A DNA stretch of 64,000 nucleotides, from NCBI GenBank assembly GCA_964546645.1, contig CAZJKM010000001.1, forward strand, positions 40,998 through 104,997, given 5' to 3'. The notes beneath the pieces were generated by a model. The model saw only the letters and a list, made by a program, of their open reading frames with translations, had not been told where the DNA came from and searched no databases. Below are positions 8,578 to 16,417 of the stretch, in pieces; within the stretch, counting starts at the first letter, position 1, and each line of letters opens with the position of its first letter. Position numbers and translations under genes: made by a program. This DNA comes from A37T11 sp964546645. Lineage in GTDB: Bacteria; Bacteroidota; Bacteroidia; Sphingobacteriales; Sphingobacteriaceae.

Positions 8578-8748
8578 TCTCTTCGGGCATTTCCGGCACC
8601 GTTTCCCTTTTTTATACTTTTTACAGCACTTTTTGAATTCACACGAGGCACAGGCATACGGGTTCAGCCCTTTTCTGTGTGCCGGGTCTGTGGGTACGGT
8701 ATGGTCAAATGAGCAATTTTCTCCGTAAATACTGCAGCAACTCATCAT
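8575..8748 (-). CDS. 57-residue cysteine-rich protein
   Basis: This short frame encodes 57 residues with nine cysteines: C4-C5, C12, a CASC pair (33-36), C41-C42 and a CRKC pair (51-54). They are embedded in a very lysine-rich C-terminal half (KKCCKKYKKGKR). The spacing CxxC-x4-CC-x8-CxxC suggests a small zinc ribbon or other metal-binding fold; this is inference. Support for a real gene comes from a consensus -7 box (8763-8770) placed 14 bp upstream of ATG, a stop codon placed in a stop-codon repeat as for neighbouring genes, and the composition. A second in-frame ATG directly follows the first. No function can be given. Confidence 0.7.
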   Translation of the reverse strand: MMSCCSIYGENCSFDHTVPTDPAHRKGLNPYACASCEFKKCCKKYKKGKRCRKCPKR

Positions 8749-8762
8749 ATCTCAATCGGTTA

Positions 8763-8770
8763 CAAAGTTA
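8763..8770 (-). promoter_or_regulatory. -7 box TAACTTTG for the cysteine-rich protein gene
   Basis: TAACTTTG on the minus strand fits TAnnTTTG. The predicted start point near 8756 leaves a leader of about 8 nt before the ATG at 8748. Confidence 0.5.
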
Positions 8771-8798
8771 AAAACAATAATTTAGAATAATTCTATTT

Positions 8799-8828
8799 TT
8801 TGAAAAAAGCCGGGTGGTTTGTATCTTG
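8799..8828 (+). promoter_or_regulatory. promoter of the CoA-transferase genes
   Basis: A -33 TTTG (8799-8802) and a near-consensus -7 TATCTTG (8822-8828) are separated by 19 bp. The predicted start point is about 8835, 18 nt before the ATG at 8853. This supports that ATG over the upstream in-frame GTG at 8814. Confidence 0.55.
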
Positions 8829-8852
8829 CCCGCATCGGTTAAAAACCAGATC

Positions 8853-9548
8853 ATGATTAATAAAACGGTAAAAAACGCTGAGGAGGCTATTGGTGACATC
8901 CGGGACGGAATGACGCTGATGCTGGGAGGGTTCGGCCTTTGTGGTATCCCTGAGAACTGCATTGCGGCATTAGTAAAAAAGGGCGTATCGGGTCTTACCT
9001 GCATATCAAACAATGCGGGAGTCGATCATTTTGGTATCGGCCTGATGCTGCACCAACGACAGGTAAGGAAGATGATCGCTTCCTATGTGGGTGAAAATGC
9101 TGAGTTTGAGCGACAGTTGCTCACCGGAGAATTGGAGGTAGAGCTGATACCGCAGGGAACATTGGCTACCCGTTGTCTGGCCGCCGGTTATGGCATGCCC
9201 GCTATTTTTACCCCTGCAGGGGTAGGAACGGAAGTGGCAGAGGGAAAAGAGGTACGCAATTTTGGCGGTAAGGAATACCTGATGGAAATGGCCTTTGAAG
9301 CTGATTTTGCACTTGTCAAAGCCTGGAAAGGTGATACTGCCGGCAATCTTGTTTATCGGCATACTGCACGGAACTTCAATCCGCTGATGGCGATGGCCGG
9401 TAAAGTCACGATCGCTGAAGTGGAAGAGCTGGTGCAACCCGGAGAGCTGGATCCCGATCAGATCCATACACCCGGTATTTATGTGCACCGTATTTTTCAG
9501 GGGATAAACTATGAAAAGCGGATTGAACAGCGGACAGTCAGGATTTGA
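8853..9548 (+). CDS. scoA: 3-oxoacid (succinyl-CoA type) CoA-transferase subunit A
   Basis: This alpha subunit of a heteromeric CoA-transferase moves CoA between succinyl-CoA or acyl-CoA and acetoacetate, in ketone-body or branched acid metabolism. The 231-residue product starts at ATG 8853 (MINKTVKNAEEA). The glycine-rich block GMTLMLGGFGLCGIPE and the AAGYGMPAIFTPAGVGTEVAEGKE segment are typical of subunit A. The last codons and TGA stop lie in a GGATTTGAG-type repeat. The partner subunit is encoded 522 bp downstream, after an intervening four-helix-bundle gene. Confidence 0.9.
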   Translation: MINKTVKNAEEAIGDIRDGMTLMLGGFGLCGIPENCIAALVKKGVSGLTCISNNAGVDHFGIGLMLHQRQVRKMIASYVGENAEFERQLLTGELEVELIPQGTLATRCLAAGYGMPAIFTPAGVGTEVAEGKEVRNFGGKEYLMEMAFEADFALVKAWKGDTAGNLVYRHTARNFNPLMAMAGKVTIAEVEELVQPGELDPDQIHTPGIYVHRIFQGINYEKRIEQRTVRI

Positions 9549-9567
9549 GGATTTGAGGATTTGAAAA
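9540..9567 (+). repeat. GGATTTGAG-type repeat at the scoA stop codon
   Basis: Three GGATTTGA units run AGGATTTGAGGATTTGAGG and then ATTTGAAAATGGG; the first unit contains the scoA TGA stop. The facing, inverted copy lies at 10019-10061 on the other side of the four-helix-bundle gene. Confidence 0.8.
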
Positions 9568-9606
9568 TGGGTTGATGGAGAATGCTCAGGTAACAAATAA
9601 TCAGTT

Positions 9607-9969
9607 ATGAGGGATGACAAAGATAATCTTATTGTTTCGCTGACATTTGCCTTTTCACTTCATATCATTGAATTTGTGGAGGTGTTGCAGGAGCATCGGA
9701 AATTTAACATGGCTAATCAATTATTTCGTTCGGGAACTTCCATTGGCGCGAATGTAAAAGAAGCCCAAAATGCAGAAAGCAAGATAGATTTTATTCATAA
9801 ACTGAAAATAGCAGCCAAAGAAGCTGATGAAACACAATACTGGTTGCAGTTATGTGGAGAAAGTTCTTCGTATCCTGATCCTAGCAAGACATTACATACT
9901 GAAGTTGAAACGATCATTAAAGTACTATCCAAAATAATAGCAAGTTCAAAAAGACCGCTCCGCCAGTAA
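9607..9969 (+). CDS. four helix bundle protein (23S rRNA intervening-sequence protein family)
   Basis: This 120-residue all-helical protein belongs to the IVP/S23 four-helix-bundle family, first known from open reading frames in 23S rRNA intervening sequences and related to the Avd accessory protein of diversity-generating retroelements. Recognisable blocks are the helix ending in LFRSGTSIGANVKEA, the ESKIDFIHKLKIAAKEADETQYWL helix, and a last helix ending in IIASSKRP. No rRNA and no reverse transcriptase is near. The gene is inserted between the two CoA-transferase subunits and lies between oppositely oriented short repeats. Function is unknown. Confidence 0.85.
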   Translation: MRDDKDNLIVSLTFAFSLHIIEFVEVLQEHRKFNMANQLFRSGTSIGANVKEAQNAESKIDFIHKLKIAAKEADETQYWLQLCGESSSYPDPSKTLHTEVETIIKVLSKIIASSKRPLRQ

Positions 9970-10018
9970 CCATTAGTATTCAAATTGTTAAATTATCAAA
10001 TCATCACATATGTTACGC

Positions 10019-10061
10019 ATGCAAGGCATCTTCAAATTTTCAAATCTTCAAATTTTCAAAT
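10019..10061 (-). repeat. inverted GATTTGAAG-type repeat upstream of scoB
   Basis: On the minus strand it reads AATTTGAAAATTTGAAG, then ATTTGAAAATTTGAAGATGCC and TTGCATGCGT. It has the same CCTTGCA end as the copies at 4500 and 8541. Unlike the other copies it does not follow any gene's stop codon. It ends 9 bp before the scoB ATG. Confidence 0.75.
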
Positions 10062-10070
10062 TAAATCAGC

Positions 10071-10745
10071 ATGTTAGATAAGAACGGAATTGCCAGGCGT
10101 ATCGCGAAAGAAATAAAAGATGGGTACTACGTGAACCTGGGCATCGGCATACCGACTTTAGTGGCAAATTATATTCCTGAAAACATACAGATTGTGCTGC
10201 AGTCTGAAAATGGGTTACTGGGTATGGGGCCATTCCCGGTTGAAGGAGAGGAAGACGCCGATCTGATCAATGCCGGAAAGCAGACCATTACCATGCTATC
10301 CGGATCGGCGGTTTTTGATTCGGCCATGAGCTTCGGTATGATCCGTGCACAGAAAGTGGACCTTACCATATTGGGCGCGATGGAAGTATCAGAGAGTGGT
10401 GATATTGCCAACTGGAAGATCCCCGGCAAAATGGTGAAAGGGATGGGAGGGGCGATGGATCTGGTGGCTTCCGCAAAAAATATCATTGTCGCCATGCAAC
10501 AGGTGAACAAGGCAGGAGAAAGCAAGCTGCTGCCGGCCTGTACCCTGCCGCTGACCGGTGTGCGCTGTGTACGCAGGATTGTTACCGAACTGGGTGTTTA
10601 TGACGTGGACCAGGAGCGCCGCGCATTTGTTCTGCTGGAAAGGGCACCCGGTATCTCCGTGGAACAAATCAGGCAGGCTACCGCAGGACGGCTGATCATT
10701 GAAGGAGATATACCCGAAATGCAGCCGGCAGATAAGGGGGGCTGA
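10071..10745 (+). CDS. scoB: 3-oxoacid CoA-transferase subunit B
   Basis: This beta subunit carries the catalytic glutamate, which forms the enzyme-CoA thioester; the SENGLLG block places it at Glu46. It has 224 residues, with the typical NLGIGIPTL start and a TLPLTGVRCVRRIVTELGV segment in the last third. It acts with subunit A encoded at 8853. Separation of A and B by an unrelated gene is unusual, since they are normally adjacent or overlapping. Confidence 0.92.
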   Translation: MLDKNGIARRIAKEIKDGYYVNLGIGIPTLVANYIPENIQIVLQSENGLLGMGPFPVEGEEDADLINAGKQTITMLSGSAVFDSAMSFGMIRAQKVDLTILGAMEVSESGDIANWKIPGKMVKGMGGAMDLVASAKNIIVAMQQVNKAGESKLLPACTLPLTGVRCVRRIVTELGVYDVDQERRAFVLLERAPGISVEQIRQATAGRLIIEGDIPEMQPADKGG

Positions 10746-10782
10746 CGGAGGTAATAAGCGTGTGGATATTTATTTGAATTTT

Positions 10783-12267
10783 ATGAAAAAATGTATAGAC
10801 ATGAAAAACCTGGTTATTTTCCCACTGACTATTGCAGCGCTTTGCTGTCTTTTTAGTCGGCCTGCCTTATCACAGGAGACATTGGATTTTTCGAAAAGCG
10901 GTGAAATCCACGAACAGGTCATCGGGTTATGGAATACGCATTACCGGGATTATTTTGCTTCGGAAATTCAGCGAAGGTTATTTCAGGAAAACGATGTCTA
11001 TGTACTCTATGACGTTCAGATAGGCGGATTGCAGTCGTTTGTTGAGATGACCCGGCGGTGTCGCGATACGGTGCAGATCGCCGAGCTCGTGGGATTGCTA
11101 TACCCCGTCCTTTCCGCATTGGAGCCTATACCGGGTACTGATCATAGTACCGGTTGGATCTGCAAAGGAGGGGATATCTGTACCGCCTATGGTTTTCTCG
11201 GGAAAGAAGTGACGCTTTGCAGTGCACAATTTTTGGGCTTATTGGGAGCACTTGCTACGAATATATCCGAAAATATTCCGCCACATCAGCGAACAGTGGC
11301 AGAAAAGGACTTTCTTTCGCATGCGTTCAATACCATGGCTGTCCAAATGAACCGTTGGCTTACCGCAGGTTATTTCGCTTCCGTGGACAGGCGGCTACCG
11401 CTAACGGCTGCTGATATTAAAGACGGAAAATCGGGCAACTACTTTTCAGACAGGGACCTTTGGTATTTGACCATTCTTTCTGATTTATCAGCCCTGCACC
11501 GTTACCGGATACAACCTGCAGGGGAAGATGGGAAAAAAGCGTTCGCGGAATTGCAACGCAAAAAACATGGTATCCAAAAAACATTTGATTTATTCCTCGC
11601 CAGGACATTTCTTACTACTTCCGGCGAAGACATAAGCGCCGATCTTGACAAAGGATTCTGGAGGTATTATTTTGACAACCGCTATGCCAATTATACGGGC
11701 GATCAAAGTCCTGTCAGCTGGGAAGAAACCAGCAACGGAATGTTCGAAATGAGAACCCAGGTAACATGGGACAGCAGTTATATTGCACCGAATGCCGGAT
11801 GGGATATCAGCCATTCAAGGCGGCTGGTCCCGGCACTTGAAACATTTGTAAGGAACCGCAAACATATTGAAGCGGTTTGGGGGTATGATAATCCGGCTTT
11901 TGATCCTGTAGCGCTTCGGCGGGCTTTCGCCAACCAACTCGTTGAAAAAATATGGAATGGCGATGTGAAATTCCCGTTATTCTCCAATTTCTGGAGCGGG
12001 GATAACGGCTGGTATCGGGTAGCGTATGCTAACCAGACCGGAAGGAAGTTCGCAGGTTATCCCCCTTATGGGCTCACTTCCTCTGTTATAAGTGGAGGCT
12101 ATCCGGTTTGGGGTGCTTTTCATCCGACCTTACGAACCCTTTTCAGCAGCATACTGGAGCTGTCCCGGGCAGACAACCCCGCCGCGGTAGCGTTTCTCTC
12201 CCGGCATTACAAGTCTGCAAAACGAATTCAGAGTCTTTCCTTTCTTTCGGATTTAGTAGCGTGGTGA
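10783..12267 (+). CDS. exported protein of unknown function
   Basis: I do not recognise this family. The chosen ATG at 10783 gives 494 residues (an alternative ATG is at 10801), opening with a signal peptide whose hydrophobic core LVIFPLTIAALCCLFS ends near ALSQ. The rest is soluble, aromatic-rich and apparently mostly helical, without repeats. Conserved-looking stretches are HPTLRTLFSSILELS and NFWSGDNGWYRVAYANQTG, together with a C-terminal PPYGLTSSVISGGYPVWGAF. The aromatic and glycine pattern recalls helical-barrel carbohydrate-active proteins, but that is only an impression. It begins 37 bp after scoB and may share its transcript. Confidence 0.75.
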   Translation: MKKCIDMKNLVIFPLTIAALCCLFSRPALSQETLDFSKSGEIHEQVIGLWNTHYRDYFASEIQRRLFQENDVYVLYDVQIGGLQSFVEMTRRCRDTVQIAELVGLLYPVLSALEPIPGTDHSTGWICKGGDICTAYGFLGKEVTLCSAQFLGLLGALATNISENIPPHQRTVAEKDFLSHAFNTMAVQMNRWLTAGYFASVDRRLPLTAADIKDGKSGNYFSDRDLWYLTILSDLSALHRYRIQPAGEDGKKAFAELQRKKHGIQKTFDLFLARTFLTTSGEDISADLDKGFWRYYFDNRYANYTGDQSPVSWEETSNGMFEMRTQVTWDSSYIAPNAGWDISHSRRLVPALETFVRNRKHIEAVWGYDNPAFDPVALRRAFANQLVEKIWNGDVKFPLFSNFWSGDNGWYRVAYANQTGRKFAGYPPYGLTSSVISGGYPVWGAFHPTLRTLFSSILELSRADNPAAVAFLSRHYKSAKRIQSLSFLSDLVAW

Positions 12268-12325
12268 TACGGTAAATTGTTTATGCAAATGGGCCTGTAA
12301 TGACAAAAATCTATCGGTAAAACAA

Positions 12326-12333
12326 TACCTTTG
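12326..12333 (+). promoter_or_regulatory. -7 box TACCTTTG, M16 peptidase genes
   Basis: TACCTTTG matches TAnnTTTG. It predicts initiation near 12340, 19 nt before the ATG at 12359. No good -33 element is visible. Confidence 0.5.
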
Positions 12334-12358
12334 CTGCACTCAACACGTTTGCAAGCGA

Positions 12359-13603
12359 ATGATACACTATAATCGTTTTACCTTATCCAATGGCCTGCGT
12401 TTTCTGGTGCATGAAGATCCTTCAACACCTATGGCGGTCCTCAATATATTATATGACGTCGGTGCGAAAGATGAGCAACCGGACAAAACCGGCTTTGCCC
12501 ATCTGTTTGAGCACTTGATGTTCGGCGGATCGGTCCATATACCGCAGTTCGACCTGCCGTTGCAGCGCGTAGGAGGGGAAAACAATGCCTTTACCAGTAA
12601 CGATCTGACGAACTACTACATCACGTTGCCGGCGGTAAATCTGGAAACAGCTTTCTGGCTCGAAAGCGACCGCATGCTGAGCTTGGCTTTCAGCGAAAAA
12701 AGCCTGGACGTACAGCGCCAGGTGGTCTGTGAGGAGTTTAAACAGCGCTACCTGAACCAGCCCTATGGGGATGTCTGGCTGAAACTGCGCCCGCTGGCCT
12801 ATAATGTGCATCCATACCAATGGGCAACCATTGGCAAAGAACTGGCGCACATTGAGCAGGCAACGATGGACGATGTAAAGGCTTTTTTTAACCGTCATTA
12901 TAACCCGCAGAATGCTATAGCAGTCGTAGCAGGGGATGTACGAACGGAAGAGGTGCAGGCGCTGGCTGAAAAATGGTTCGACAGTATACCAGCGGGGGAG
13001 AAGTACCTGCGGAACCTGCCTGCTGAGCCGGTGCAGACAGAAGAGAACCGGCTGACCGTTGAAGCAGACGTACCCGTCAACAGTATCTATCTGGCGTTTC
13101 ATATTCCGGCACGGACAGACAGCCGTTTTTATGCAGCTGACCTGATATCGGACGTGCTGTCGCGCGGACAATCTTCCCGGTTGTACCGGAAGCTCGTCAA
13201 AGAACAGGGGGTATTTGGCGAAGTCAATGCCTATCAGACGGGGTCGACGGATCCGGGCCTGTTGGTGCTTGAAGGGAAACCCGCCGAAGGTGTATCGGTG
13301 GAGCAGGCCGAAGCCGCTATATGGGAAGAGCTGCAGCAACTTAAAGACGAGCCATTACTGGATTATGAATTGGATAAAGTGAAAAATAAAATCGAGGCAA
13401 CCATGATTTTCGGCCACATGTCTATCCTCGAAAAAGCGATGAACCTGGCTTATTTTGAGCTGCTGGGCAATGCCGATGACATTAATTTTGAGACGGCAAA
13501 GTATCAGGCAGTAACCGCTGAACAAATCCAGGCACTTGCTGCGGAAATATTCAGAAAAGAAAATTCGTCCACGCTTACTTATTTAGCTGCAAAACATGCT
13601 TAA
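12359..13603 (+). CDS. M16 family zinc metallopeptidase, catalytic subunit
   Basis: This 414-residue M16B (pitrilysin/processing-peptidase type) metallopeptidase hydrolyses peptides. The inverted zinc motif HxxEH is intact as HLFEH (His48, Glu51, His52). A following Glu-rich segment (CEEFKQRY) holds the expected third ligand. No signal peptide is evident, so it may be cytoplasmic. The stop overlaps the start of the next gene by 8 bp, and M16B enzymes usually work as a pair of one catalytic and one non-catalytic subunit. Confidence 0.9.
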   Translation: MIHYNRFTLSNGLRFLVHEDPSTPMAVLNILYDVGAKDEQPDKTGFAHLFEHLMFGGSVHIPQFDLPLQRVGGENNAFTSNDLTNYYITLPAVNLETAFWLESDRMLSLAFSEKSLDVQRQVVCEEFKQRYLNQPYGDVWLKLRPLAYNVHPYQWATIGKELAHIEQATMDDVKAFFNRHYNPQNAIAVVAGDVRTEEVQALAEKWFDSIPAGEKYLRNLPAEPVQTEENRLTVEADVPVNSIYLAFHIPARTDSRFYAADLISDVLSRGQSSRLYRKLVKEQGVFGEVNAYQTGSTDPGLLVLEGKPAEGVSVEQAEAAIWEELQQLKDEPLLDYELDKVKNKIEATMIFGHMSILEKAMNLAYFELLGNADDINFETAKYQAVTAEQIQALAAEIFRKENSSTLTYLAAKHA

Positions 13604-14873
13604 CAGAACACTCGCCCCTGTTTACAGGGCTATTGATAAAATCAGTCTGCTGCAACCGCAGCACCAGTTGCTGCCGAATGGCGTGAACTTGTATGTATTG
13701 GATGCCGCTGACCAGGATCTGGTACGCATTGAATGGATATTTGCAAACAGCCTGTATGATCCACAGCATCCTCTGGCAAATATGGCCACCAGTGGTATGC
13801 TGCTGGAGGGTACGGCATCGCTGCCGGCTGCCGCTATTGCGGAACAGGTGGATTTTTGCGGCGCTTTTTTACAGCCGGAATACACAGCTGACCATACCGC
13901 CCTGTCTCTCTACACACTGAATAAACATCTTCCTGCCTTACTGCCATTGGTAAAGGAGGTGCTGACGGATGCGGTGTTCCCGCAGAAGGAACTGGATACC
14001 TTTATCCGCAACAATAAACAGAAGCTGCAGGTGTCCTTGAAAAAGAATGACTTTGTGGCGCGCCGTGAATTTAACAGTGCCCTTTTTAACGGAAGCCGGT
14101 ACGGGTATGTGCCGTTGACAGACGATTACGATCGGCTGGACCGTGAAGTGCTGGCACAAGTGTACCGGCATGACTATGTACCGGCTAATTGCACGTTGCT
14201 GGTTGCCGGGCGGGTAACAGACACCGTACTTGCAGATATAACCCGGATCTTCGGTGATGAATGGCCCGGGGCTATGCATAAGCCGGTTGTTGAAAGCCCT
14301 GTATTTAATGAGGTGGAAAATGGCGTACACCTGATAGAGCGACCGTCAGCTTTACAGTCGGCCATACGGCTCGGATGCCGTTCCATACAGCGTTCCCATC
14401 CGGACTTTCCGGCGTTGCAGTTTGTCAACACACTGCTGGGAGGCTATTTTGGTTCCCGGCTGATGGCCAATATCCGTGAAGAAAAGGGATATACGTATGG
14501 TATTGGATCCGGGCTGGCTTCGCTGCGGTATGGGTCATTCTTTACCATTGCCACGGAGGTTGGTGTAAACGTGACTGCCGACACATTGACTGAAATTGAA
14601 AAAGAGTTGTACCGCTTGCATACGGAGCAGGTAGCTGCAGAAGAACTGGAATTAGTGAGAAATTATATGCTGGGAGCTTTTCTAGGAAGCCTGGAAAATG
14701 TCTTTTCTCACGTCGACCGGTTTAAAGCCGCTCTTTTTTCCGGATTGGATGCAGGTTATTATACCTATTATATGGATGTGATCAGGACCATGACGTCTGC
14801 CAGGGTGACAGCGACAGCCCGTACGTACCTGAATTATGACGCTATGGTGAAAGTTGTCGTGGGAAAAATTTGA
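13596..14873 (+). CDS. M16 family peptidase, non-catalytic subunit
   Basis: This 425-residue M16-fold protein lacks HxxEH: the equivalent helix reads ANMATSGMLLEGTASL. It keeps the C-terminal substrate-binding Arg/Tyr block NIREEKGYTYGIGSGL. The combination marks it as the substrate-binding partner of the catalytic subunit encoded just before it, with overlapping reading frames indicating translational coupling. The stop codon lies inside the guaB -33 element. Confidence 0.88.
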   Translation: MLNRTLAPVYRAIDKISLLQPQHQLLPNGVNLYVLDAADQDLVRIEWIFANSLYDPQHPLANMATSGMLLEGTASLPAAAIAEQVDFCGAFLQPEYTADHTALSLYTLNKHLPALLPLVKEVLTDAVFPQKELDTFIRNNKQKLQVSLKKNDFVARREFNSALFNGSRYGYVPLTDDYDRLDREVLAQVYRHDYVPANCTLLVAGRVTDTVLADITRIFGDEWPGAMHKPVVESPVFNEVENGVHLIERPSALQSAIRLGCRSIQRSHPDFPALQFVNTLLGGYFGSRLMANIREEKGYTYGIGSGLASLRYGSFFTIATEVGVNVTADTLTEIEKELYRLHTEQVAAEELELVRNYMLGAFLGSLENVFSHVDRFKAALFSGLDAGYYTYYMDVIRTMTSARVTATARTYLNYDAMVKVVVGKI

Positions 14874-14900
14874 ATTGTCGGATAAAAACACGTATTTTTG
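14869..14900 (+). promoter_or_regulatory. guaB promoter
   Basis: The -33 TTTG (14869-14872) and -7 TATTTTTG (14893-14900) are separated by 20 bp, a full match to the Bacteroidota consensus. The predicted start point is about 14907, giving a 27-nt leader. The -33 element overlaps the stop codon of the preceding peptidase gene. Confidence 0.7.
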
Positions 14901-14933
14901 CCCTGCAAATAGAGACCCCAAGAAGTATTTGCC

Positions 14934-16406
14934 ATGCAATTAGATCCCGAAAAATTCGTAGCAGAAGGCCTGACCTACGATGATGTCTTGTTAATACCCG
15001 CTTATTCAGAAGTGTTGCCGCGTGATGTAGACACCAGCACACAGTTTACCCGGAAAATCCGCTTAAATATACCGTTGGTGTCAGCCGCTATGGACACGGT
15101 AACAGAATCTGAGCTGGCCATCGCCCTGGCACAGGCCGGTGGAATCGGTATGCTGCACAAAAATATGACCATTCATGATCAGTCCGCAGAAGTCCGTAAG
15201 GTAAAACGTTCAGAAAGCGGCATGATACAGGATCCGGTCACGCTGGATGAGCAGGCACTGACGGGCGACGCGTTTAAGATCATGCGTGATCACCGTATTG
15301 GTGGTATCCCAGTGATCGATGCCAATCGTAAGTTGGTCGGGATTGTAACCAACCGGGACCTACGCTTCCAGAAGGATATGAACCGGCCGATCCGGGAACT
15401 GATGACGAAGGAGAACCTGGTGGTGGCTCCGATGGGGACCGATCTGGTACAGGCGGAAGAGATCCTGCAGAATTACAAGATTGAGAAACTGCCGGTGGTG
15501 GATGCCGAAGGCCGGCTGATGGGACTGATTACATTTAAAGATATACAGAAATTCAGGCACTACCCGAATGCAGCAAAGGATGAACTTGGCCGCCTGCTGG
15601 TCGGGGCTGCGGTAGGGGTAACACCGGATACGATGGACCGGATCGCAGCATTGGTGAAAGCCGGGGTGGATGTGGTGACCATTGATACTGCCCACGGCCA
15701 CTCAAAAGGGGTCATTGATAAATTGAAAGAGGTGAAACAGGCTTTCCCTGACCTGCAGGTAGTGGTGGGCAACGTGGCAACAGCTGACGCGGCGCGGGCC
15801 TTGGCGGATGCGGGTGCGGATGCGGTGAAAGTCGGTATCGGGCCCGGCTCGATCTGTACGACCCGTATCATAGCTGGTGTAGGCGTACCGCAATTGTATG
15901 CCGTTTACGAATGTGCCAAAGCGCTGCGTGGAACCGGTATTCCGGTCATAGCGGATGGAGGCATTAAACAGACCGGCGATATTGCCAAGGCGATTGCTGC
16001 CGGCGCCAGCACGGTGATGGCCGGTTCCCTGTTCGCCGGGGTGGAAGAAGCGCCGGGGGAGACCATTATTTACGAAGGCCGTAAGTTTAAATCGTACCGG
16101 GGGATGGGATCAGTGGAAGCAATGGAGAAAGGGTCGAAGGATCGTTATTTCCAGGATGTGGAAGACGATATCAAGAAACTGGTCCCGGAAGGGATCGTCG
16201 GGCGTGTACCCTACAAAGGAACGATGGCGGAAGTCGTATATCAGTACATCGGCGGACTGAAAGCCAGTATGGGTTACTGCGGATCAGCTACCATATCAGA
16301 CCTGCAACGTGCCCGGTTTGTAAAGATCACCGGTGCCGGCCTGCGTGAAAGCCATCCGCATAACATTACCATCACCAAAGAAGCGCCGAACTATAGCCGG
16401 CAATAA
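14934..16406 (+). CDS. guaB: inosine-5'-monophosphate dehydrogenase
   Basis: This enzyme oxidises IMP to XMP with NAD+, the rate-limiting step of GMP synthesis, in the cytoplasm as a tetramer. It has 490 residues. The barrel is interrupted by a CBS pair (about 95-205, with DHRIGGIPVID and YKIEKLPVVD). The catalytic cysteine is Cys308 in GPGSICTTR, followed by the flap segment with YRGMGSVEAM. The N-terminal AEGLTYDDVLLIPAYSEVLP is the standard opening. It has its own strong promoter and ends 11 bp from a convergent aminotransferase gene. Confidence 0.97.
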   Translation: MQLDPEKFVAEGLTYDDVLLIPAYSEVLPRDVDTSTQFTRKIRLNIPLVSAAMDTVTESELAIALAQAGGIGMLHKNMTIHDQSAEVRKVKRSESGMIQDPVTLDEQALTGDAFKIMRDHRIGGIPVIDANRKLVGIVTNRDLRFQKDMNRPIRELMTKENLVVAPMGTDLVQAEEILQNYKIEKLPVVDAEGRLMGLITFKDIQKFRHYPNAAKDELGRLLVGAAVGVTPDTMDRIAALVKAGVDVVTIDTAHGHSKGVIDKLKEVKQAFPDLQVVVGNVATADAARALADAGADAVKVGIGPGSICTTRIIAGVGVPQLYAVYECAKALRGTGIPVIADGGIKQTGDIAKAIAAGASTVMAGSLFAGVEEAPGETIIYEGRKFKSYRGMGSVEAMEKGSKDRYFQDVEDDIKKLVPEGIVGRVPYKGTMAEVVYQYIGGLKASMGYCGSATISDLQRARFVKITGAGLRESHPHNITITKEAPNYSRQ

Positions 16407-16417
16407 ATGAAATTCAG

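Noticed and set aside
9607..9969. Four-helix-bundle protein as an Avd component of a diversity-generating retroelement
   Set aside because: No reverse transcriptase, template repeat or variable repeat pair is present in the window.
12449..13339. 296-codon minus-strand frame opposite the M16 peptidase
   Set aside because: Shadow of a clearly coding gene with an intact HxxEH; no promoter or recognisable family.
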